Shown: one piece after another, positions 9,482 through 15,245 of the stretch
Numbering within the stretch: the stretch's first letter is position 1
Layout: each line of letters begins with the position of its first letter
Assembly (NCBI GenBank): GCA_024196135.1
Contig: JAMQCK010000828.1
Span: 1-15,245, forward strand
From: Pleurotus ostreatus/Saccharomyces cerevisiae fusant
Lineage: Eukaryota > Opisthokonta
Length of the DNA stretch: 15,245 bases
Direction of reading: 5' to 3'
Made by a program: the position numbers and the translations under genes
Notes under the pieces: generated by a model
What the model was told of the DNA's origin: nothing
The model's input: the letters and a program-made list of their open reading frames with translations, nothing else
Databases searched by the model: none

Positions 9482-10634
9482 ATGGAAATTGAGGAAGAGG
9501 AGAGGAAGCCCATCCTCGTCGATGGCGTGGCAATACCCCCTTCAATGCGCTTTGACAAGGGGCACCCTTTGACGTTGTTCTCGCAACGGATGCCAGCCGT
9601 CGACTGGTTCGAACGGAATGAGGCACATGCGCGAGAGCTAGGAATATGGGTTGAGGAGCCGCCCGTCAGCGGTACATCTGAGTTCGTCTGCTTGCTTGAC
9701 CAATGCGTGCCCCTCTTAACCAAATTTCAGCGAATCGCGAGCCTCCCTTGCTACTCACGAGCGCCCTCTTACTCCTGGAAATGTCTCGGACTCGTCCGGC
9801 GATGTACCGTTGCACCAACAGACCAAGAGAGCGGCGAGGAGCCATGGAGGGCGCCCCACGAAAGCCTCAACCATTGGCCGCCCAGTATACCTTTTGTGAG
9901 TCTGGTGAAGTGTATACGAGGATGCTACTGAGTCGTGCTCTCGTAGGTCAACTGATGCGCGAGAAGAATCTATACCTGTCGAGTGGGAGGTAGGGATGTC
10001 TGGGCGCAAGCGCAAGCGCCGAATTTCGGCAACTCCGATGACCGACCCCGACGAGGGCTACGTGAGCTGGGCGACTGAAAGCGAGGCCGACTCCGACTAC
10101 AAGTCCGGCAAGGCCAGGTCCGCGCGCCCAAAGTCTCAACACGCCCCCAAACCCAAGCCCAAACCCAAGGCGCAAGCCTCGCCCCGCAAGCGTACGCGCA
10201 CCACCAAGCACCAGACCCCCGCCGGCACCTTCCGCCGCGGGCGCCCGCCCAAGCACGAGCAGCCCATCCCGTCCACCTCTGCCTTCGCCGGCCTCGAAGA
10301 GCTCCCGGACGAGCTCAAGATCGAGCCCGCCGAGCTCGCGCCGCCCATGACGGACACGCGCTGCCCGCACTGCAAGACGAAGTTCGGGCGGCCGGCGGAC
10401 GTGCGCCGGCACGTCGCGTACATCTGCCCGGCGCTGCAGGGGAAGCGGTCGCTGAAGGACTGCACGTGCAGTCGGTGTGGCGCGGTGATGGCGCGGCCGG
10501 ATGCGCTGGAGCGGCACCATAAGAGCGCGTTCGATTGTGTGGATGGGACGCCGAGGACGGTGTGGCCGATGGGGAGGCCGGAGCCGAGGTCTTTCCCGAA
10601 GCTGTCAACGGTGACGAGGCGCAGGAGGAGGTGA
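9482..10634 (+). CDS. Zinc-finger / AT-hook protein, likely tandem paralogue of the preceding gene
   Basis: Exons 9482-9681, 9731-9895 and 9947-10634 give 1053 nt and 350 aa. The introns (49 and 51 nt) join in phase 2 and are the only simple combination found that links the ATG frame to the finger frame: donors GTTCGT and GTGAGT, acceptors TTTCAG and CGTAG. After an acidic start (MEIEEEERKP) come a basic segment with HGGRPTKAST (about 105-114), a second basic segment, a canonical AT-hook core RRGRPPK (218-224), and two fingers: C261/C264-x12-H277-x4-C282, and C296/C299-x12-H312 with C319 or H313 as fourth ligand. The protein ends in Arg residues (TRRRRR). AT-hooks bind the minor groove of AT-rich DNA, so a nuclear DNA-binding role is likely; targets are unknown. 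A competing donor at 9672 would give a truncated alternative ending at 9993. The start could differ, and 5' exons cannot be excluded. Confidence 0.75.
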
Positions 10635-11027
10635 TGCGGAAGTGCAATTTGAAGCTGGGTGTGCGAAGAGATGCTGTTGTGCAACGGGACGCTGATGTGC
10701 GAAGAGAAGCCGGTGTACGAAGAGAGGCTTGTGTACGGAAGACGCGATGTGAAGGACGTTGTACAGCGAAGTGAAGAACTGTTCTTGGATTACCTAACGA
10801 GCTCGACTCAGCATGTAACTATGGAATATACGTACTAAGCATATGCACATGGAATACCAATCTATCTTTCTTTCATGACCTTGATCGACTCGAATTGACG
10901 CACCACAAACAGTGGCAGCGAGTGCGACCCGCTTCATCGAGGGCTGGGTCACTGATGCAGCGTCGTATCCATGTAGATGGTATTGCTGGCGAAAATGAGT
11001 GGAGGTGCGAGTATGATATGAGTAGTA
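10635..11027. other. Convergent 3' intergenic region
   Basis: This 393-nt stretch lies between the stop codons of two converging genes, so it holds both 3' ends. It contains the 18-nt tandem repeat array at 10661-10750. The part at about 10790-10880 is AT-richer and likely includes polyadenylation signals, but I cannot place them. No supported gene is seen. Confidence 0.5.
10661..10750 (+). repeat. Five-copy 18-nt tandem repeat
   Basis: Five head-to-tail 18-nt units begin at 10661, 10679, 10697, 10715 and 10733. The best copies read GTGCGAAGAGA-N-GC-NN-GT; copies 1, 3 and 4 are closest, 2 and 5 more diverged. The array starts 26 nt after the TGA of the second zinc-finger gene. In the frame starting at 10661 it stays open and would encode hexapeptides such as VRRDAV and VRREAG, but that frame differs from the gene's own, so it is probably 3'-UTR. 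Confidence 0.8.
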
Positions 11028-12922
11028 CTAGTTCGACTCCTTCAGCCCAACAACAAGCACATTGCTCTTCCCCGCCCTCAGCACAGCGAACTTGCCCTCA
11101 ATCAAGTCTCCCCGCTCCAACGCCCTATCCTCCCCTACCACACCCTGGTTCACATAGAAACCCTTCGACTTGCCCAGTCGACGCGCTTCGCCTGATGAGC
11201 GCAAGGGTCAGCTTAGCACGGGCTCCTACATCGTCGAGGAAGGAAGATAACATCGGCGAGAAACTCACTCTTCGACGCCACCAACCCATGCTCGGTGGCC
11301 AAGGAAAATATCCGCGCGCCCACCAATTCACCCCCGTCAAGCAAGACGAGGCGGGGGTCGCCCTTGAGGGCGGAGAAGACTTCGCTGGCGGTCATGTCGC
11401 CGGCGTCGCCGAACATGAGGCGGGTGGCCTTTTCGGCAAGTTCGCGGCCGGATTCTGGGTGGTTTCTTCGGCATGGGACGAGAGAGGACTACGCAGGACG
11501 AAAAGGACTGACTCTGATGCACGAGCTCGGTAACCTCTGCAGCCAGGCGACGCTGCGCTATCCGTTTGTGAGCGGCGGCCTGGTAGAGGGTCAGCAAAGA
11601 GCATCAGAAAGAGGAGCGAACATACATTGTGCTCCTGCATGACGCTCTCGATCTCCGCGTCCGAGACGAGTGTGAACAGCTTGAGGTACTTCTCGACATC
11701 CTTATCCTCGGTCAAAATCCAGTACTGGACAGGCATCATTGTCAGCTTCACTTTCGCCTACACAGTGTAAGGATGTGAGGTGCCGCCCATACCTGATAGA
11801 ACGCAAACGGGCTCGTAAGCTTCGTGTCCAGCCACACCGCATTCCCCGCGCTCTTGCCAAACTTCTCCCCAGATGCGGTGGTGAGTAGCGGTGTCGTCAG
11901 GCCGAAGCAGCGCGAGGACACCTTGGTCTCCTGCGAGGAAGCCTTGGTATCCGAGGGGTTCTCCGCCGCGTCCTCACCTTCGAGGCGCGCGATAAGCTCG
12001 AGGCCAGAGACTATGTTGCCCCACTGGTCCGAGCCCCCGACCTGGATGGTGCATCCGTAGTTGCGGAAGAGGTGGTAGAAGTCATAGGCCTGGAGCAGCT
12101 GGTAGGAGAACTCGGTATAAGACATGCCGTCTTTTGACGTTAGGCGAGTTCGGACGCTGGGGCGCGTGTATGAGTACATGAAATGTGACATGCCGTGCTG
12201 AAGGCAGCCTTACCTCTCCTTGTTCAACATCGTATTCATCCGCGCGTGACTGCCGACGACCATGAAGAAGTCGAGCATGCTGAAGTCCTTGTGCCACTCC
12301 AGATTGCTCTTGACCTGCAGGTCAGAGAGCGCTCCCCTCGGCGAGATACCTCGCGCCTCCGCGTACTCAGTCGCGCCTTCGAAAAATTTTCGTAGCGCGG
12401 CCTCGAGCGAAGCGACGTTCTGCTCGACCACGCTCTTGTTGGCGGGATCCCGTGCGGTACGGCGTCCAGTGGGGTCACCTAGCAAACCGGTCGCACCTCC
12501 AATCTGTTCTCTCGAGGTAAGCTTGACTTTTGATAGGTGCAGTCATTCAGCTTACCAGTGGTATAATCTTATGGCCAGCTGCATGGAACCGGAACAAGCA
12601 CATGAGATAGAGCAAGTGTCCGGCATGCAGCGAAGGGGCCGTCGGGTCAATTCCCGCATACACAGTCTGCTGTGACCTTTGGAGGGCATTTCCTAGATCT
12701 TCCGGTCTGTATAACCCTGGTGAGGGCCATACAAATGAGCTAAACAGCGCTAATTTCTTACCGCGTGGCGTCGGCAACAAAACCACGCTTTTTGAGGTCG
12801 GAATAGAGCCCAGGGTCAGCAGGAGAAGAGGTACTGAGTCCGCGAAGACATTGTGCTGCTCTCGGGACTGGGCCCGTACGAGCACGATGTGCTATGCGTG
12901 ACACGACATGGGTAACGCGCAT
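11028..12922 (-). CDS. MSY1: Mitochondrial tyrosyl-tRNA synthetase, 8 exons
   Basis: Class I synthetase charging mitochondrial tRNA-Tyr. Exons on the minus strand: 12922-12762, 12706-12556, 12503-12214, 12156-11793, 11724-11626, 11579-11513, 11454-11269, 11191-11028; 1482 nt, 493 aa, close to yeast Msy1. The N-terminus ([15 protein letters not shown], then RGLSTSS) is basic and lacks acidic residues, like a mitochondrial presequence. Landmarks: HIGH-type HAGH at 81-84, [35 protein letters not shown], and the KMSKS-type KFGKS at 299-303. The bacterial-type features separate it from the cytosolic enzyme. The last two exons encode an S4-like RNA-binding region ([19 protein letters not shown]). 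An acidic insertion after ELIARL (about residues 260-280) is longer than in bacterial enzymes. A longer start in frame at 12988 (GGCATGG, strong context) would add 22 residues, also without acidic residues; either start is possible. Confidence 0.94.
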
Positions 12923-13151
12923 CGGGGAGGAAGAGAAGGGCGCGGTCACGTGCAACTTATTCCGGCCTTTGCCGTTATTTGTGGCCATGCCATCCCCCCA
13001 ACAGTCGGTTCCGCATGGCGGACGCGTGCTACACCACTAACATGGACGCTACTGACCGATGCGATGCAGAAGTTGGTGGTTCATACGAAGAACAGGGTAT
13101 AGAGTATGTACCATCCCATCGAGCACTTGAATAGCAGTAGTACGCGGCAAA
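12923..13151. promoter_or_regulatory. MSY1 promoter/leader and 3' region of the transglutaminase-like gene
   Basis: These 229 nt separate two genes on the minus strand. Near the MSY1 end is a GTCACGTG element. No TATA box or independent ORF with support is seen. If MSY1 starts at 12988, the first 66 nt belong to its coding region and the usable promoter is shorter. Confidence 0.4.
12945..12952. promoter_or_regulatory. GTCACGTG E-box (Cbf1-type site) near the MSY1 start
   Basis: GTCACGTG contains the CACGTG palindrome bound by bHLH factors; in yeasts Cbf1 prefers a TCACGTG form and controls methionine and respiratory genes. It lies 23-30 nt upstream of the ATG at 12922. If translation starts at 12988 the site falls inside coding sequence and may mean nothing. 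Only position and motif support it. Confidence 0.25.
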
Positions 13152-14633
13152 TTACACGACATTCCACGCGACCAAGACTTTGAAGGACATTGCCTTCTTC
13201 CCGATGGCTTTCTTGAACGCAGACATGGGGTACCCGAGGCCATTGACTTCTTTGTCGGCGCCGAGAAGGGATCGTTCGGTAATCGTCCCCACAGCGTAGA
13301 GCGATACCTTGTCGCCACCTCTGGGCACGTAAACCGAGGCGCTCCAGCCACCTTGGTCATTCCTTTCCATCGGAACCAGTTTGTCCGACGTCTTCACCGC
13401 GTAGATGTAGTTGTCCTCTTCTGCGGTCGACATATGCTCGCACCACTTCCAGACGCTGAACACCGTCGTCGCACCCCCCTGCACCTCCCTCGAGATCGGC
13501 TGAATCGTATCGGGGTGCAACTTCTGCTCGTGGAAGTCGCTGTAAAGTTGCGGACGCGGCGCGGCCATGATGTAGTCCGCCCACTCGACCACGCCGCCGT
13601 CCTCCTCACCGATGAGCTGGAACGAACGGTCGGTCGGGAAATGCCTCTGGACGAACTCAATGGGCGTCATCGAGAACCATTCGGGCGCAAAGCGTCGGTT
13701 GTACACGCCTCCCACGAGCGCGCCCGCGCCCCAACAGGGGTCCATGAGCTGCCAGACGCCGTCCATGTAGCAGCAGTTCCATGCGTGGCCTGTGTGTTCC
13801 TCCGGTACCGCCGCGCCAGGCGGAAGCGCTTCGAAGCCGAACCCCTTGCCATGCCCGCTTACTTCGTACGCAGTGAGCCCCGAGAGCTCGGCGAGGTGGA
13901 CGAGCAATCCGGCGTATCCACCGCAAACAGCGAGACCGCTACGCAGCGTCTCCTCTGGCGTCACCGCGCGGACGGTCCTACCAAAGAACGCCTGCGTATC
14001 GTAGTCGATGTTGTGATGCATCCAGGTAAAGATCGCCCGGAACTTGTCCGTCTCGGTAGGGAATGGGGAAGTCAGATCGTAGGCCAGCTGTTCGAGGGAT
14101 TGCACGGATTGGCGGGGGAATTGCGCGGCGTGCGCGTCGACGATGGAGAAGTCGTGGCATTTGAGACAAGCAGGACGATCTGCGCTCTGTGCGTCTGTGG
14201 ATTGCTCAGGGTACTGAGGTTCCGGCTCTGTATCAGGTTCGGGAGGAGGGGTAGGAAGCGAGGATCTAGAGGGCCTGTTCGGCGGTAGCGGAGGCGGTCC
14301 CTGCGCGTCAGCTTTGCTGCTTGGAGGCGGCGGAGGCGGGCGCCTCAGTAGCCGCCCAAGCTCGGGATCGTCCTGCTCGATCTCTTCGACCGTCATCCGA
14401 CGTGTAGGGCGGGGCCGCGACGATGTGACCGACGGTAGCCCATATGTCCTCTCATCATCGCCGTCTGTCTCTGGTGTCGGCAGATAAGCAGTAGTAGAAA
14501 AAAGAGTGGATGATGTGCGACGCCGAGGAGGAGGCGGAGGTGGCGAGATGCCCAGCGGATGACGCCCACTAGGGTACTCCTTGTGAGCCGAGGTACTGGT
14601 GCTGCCTCGCTGAGGCGGTGGAGGGGGCGGCAT
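13152..14633 (-). CDS. Proline-rich protein with transglutaminase-like domain (Cyk3-like)
   Basis: An intronless 493-aa reading frame. Residues 1 to about 150 are disordered, with several poly-proline runs (MPPPPPPQRG, ISPPPPPPRRR, RRPPPPPPSSK, GPPPLPPNRP) of the kind bound by SH3 domains or profilin. From about 165 a transglutaminase-like (TGc/KY-type) domain follows: LEQLAYDLTSPFPTETDKFR, AIFTWMHHNIDYD, then SGLAVCGGYAGLL with Cys237, GHAWN with His283 and QLMDPCW with Asp298, so the Cys-His-Asp triad is present. The remaining 190 residues look like the beta-rich region that follows TGc in Cyk3-type proteins. Fungal Cyk3 acts at the septum in cytokinesis; that role here is inferred from domain and proline tracts, and no SH3 domain is visible. 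The start at 14633 opens directly into the proline region; the frame stays open about 63 nt further upstream without an ATG, so an upstream exon joined at the TCTTCAG near 14670 is possible. Confidence 0.82.
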   Translation of the reverse strand: MPPPPPPQRGSTSTSAHKEYPSGRHPLGISPPPPPPRRRTSSTLFSTTAYLPTPETDGDDERTYGLPSVTSSRPRPTRRMTVEEIEQDDPELGRLLRRPPPPPPSSKADAQGPPPLPPNRPSRSSLPTPPPEPDTEPEPQYPEQSTDAQSADRPACLKCHDFSIVDAHAAQFPRQSVQSLEQLAYDLTSPFPTETDKFRAIFTWMHHNIDYDTQAFFGRTVRAVTPEETLRSGLAVCGGYAGLLVHLAELSGLTAYEVSGHGKGFGFEALPPGAAVPEEHTGHAWNCCYMDGVWQLMDPCWGAGALVGGVYNRRFAPEWFSMTPIEFVQRHFPTDRSFQLIGEEDGGVVEWADYIMAAPRPQLYSDFHEQKLHPDTIQPISREVQGGATTVFSVWKWCEHMSTAEEDNYIYAVKTSDKLVPMERNDQGGWSASVYVPRGGDKVSLYAVGTITERSLLGADKEVNGLGYPMSAFKKAIGKKAMSFKVLVAWNVV

Positions 14634-15012
14634 CGCGGGTCTTCTTCGTCGCCAGATGCGGGAAGACGGCCTGAAGACGGCAGGAAACAAGGACAAGTGC
14701 GGCCATACCGCACTCCATTCGCATTCAAACGTCCTCTTGCCGCCCGCACGTAGAAGTCACCAGGCATGTCAAACATACGTCCCACGCCCACCCGCATCTC
14801 CCTCATCGATACCGCAGAAGCAAGCTGAACCAAAGCTGGACAAGAAAGGAAGAGCATACGCTACTTTTGAGAAGGAGGTAGAGAATGGCATAGGCGGCAT
14901 ATCTTATGTGAAGCGTACAACATGGGTGTCATATAGTCACAGCGCGGGGGGCCCAAAATCGCAGGAGAGCATTCGACATGCAAACGGGTAGTAATACGTA
15001 GGAGGAGGGAAT
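14634..15012. promoter_or_regulatory. Intergenic: promoter of the transglutaminase-like gene and RPS23 3' region
   Basis: These 379 nt separate the RPS23 stop codon from the ATG of the next minus-strand gene. Read on the minus strand, a TCTTCAG acceptor-like site at about 14670 could end a leader or coding intron. The overlapping open frames look random. No TATA box or repeat stands out. Confidence 0.4.
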
Positions 15013-15241
15013 TTATGAGCGGGGCTTCTCCTGTAGTAAGGCGTCAGATACTCCGCGCAGATACGCGATAAGGCGTGCGACTGACCTTCTTCTCCTTCCA
15101 GAGGGCGAGCAGACCGACGCCAGAGACCTTGACGATCTTGAAGCGCACACCCGGAATATCACCCTTTGCCTTACCCCGGCGACCGAAGCCGGAGATGAGG
15201 ACCTCGTCGTTCTCGTCGACGAAGTTCAGGCAACCGTCGTT
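15013..15241 (-). CDS. RPS23: 40S ribosomal protein uS12 (RPS23), C-terminal exons (partial)
   Basis: Two minus-strand exons, 15241-15086 and 15030-15013, are joined in phase 0 across a 55-nt intron (GTCAGT...CTACAG). They encode 57 residues starting [20 protein letters not shown], then [14 protein letters not shown] and ending KEKKEKPRS before TAA. This is the highly conserved C-terminal part of eukaryotic uS12/RPS23, a decoding-centre protein of the small subunit. The right edge of the window shows TTAG just before the exon, consistent with an acceptor, so an intron precedes AAC GAC GGT. The N-terminal part, with the conserved decoding-loop proline, lies outside the window. The short last exon carries only EKPRS and the stop. 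Confidence 0.95.
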
Positions 15242-15245
15242 CTAA

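Noticed and set aside
9948..10520. 190-aa minus-strand open frame
   Set aside because: Antisense shadow of the GC-rich AT-hook/zinc-finger exon; Arg/Gly/Leu-rich with no motif.
13353..14288. 311-aa plus-strand open frame
   Set aside because: It is the antisense of the transglutaminase-like gene, whose frame holds recognisable motifs; the antisense frame has none.
1..15245. Mobile elements, CRISPR-like arrays, tRNA or rRNA genes
   Set aside because: No transposase-like frame, long terminal repeats, regularly spaced repeats or tRNA cloverleaf was recognised by eye; the only regular array is the 18-nt tandem repeat, which has no spacers.

Overview
The window looks like gene-dense nuclear DNA of a filamentous basidiomycete, most likely an Agaricomycete. 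Coding regions are GC-rich, and the conserved genes are cut into many exons by very short introns (46-77 nt, nearly all GT-AG with TNA branch-point-like motifs). Intergenic gaps are short and I see no transposon. The organism is inferred from style and protein families only.

Layout, left to right: (1) a partial minus-strand gene for a complex I B12/NDUFB3-type subunit (1-131); (2) a divergent plus-strand gene for nuclear DNA topoisomerase I, reconstructed as 11 exons and 900 aa with every catalytic residue present; (3) a plus-strand TM9SF/EMP70-type nine-transmembrane protein with 14 exons and 631 aa; (4) a 757-nt gap holding only a probable 5' leader; (5, 6) two adjacent plus-strand zinc-finger genes (652 and 350 aa) that look like diverged tandem paralogues; (7) a convergent minus-strand gene for mitochondrial tyrosyl-tRNA synthetase (8 exons, 493 aa); (8) an intronless minus-strand gene with proline-rich tracts and a transglutaminase-like domain resembling Cyk3; (9) the 3' end of a minus-strand ribosomal protein uS12/RPS23 gene.

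Most genes are housekeeping and do not form a pathway. NDUFB3 and TOP1 share a divergent promoter of about 300 bp. I found no convincing new multi-gene system. The points most worth following are a 24-nt symmetric microexon carrying the topoisomerase catalytic tyrosine, a GC-AG intron in the same gene, the tandem zinc-finger pair with an unusual third Cys/His motif, and a 5 x 18-nt tandem repeat just after the second zinc-finger gene. All exon structures were worked out by eye from splice consensus, phase and protein-family continuity; none has been checked against transcripts.
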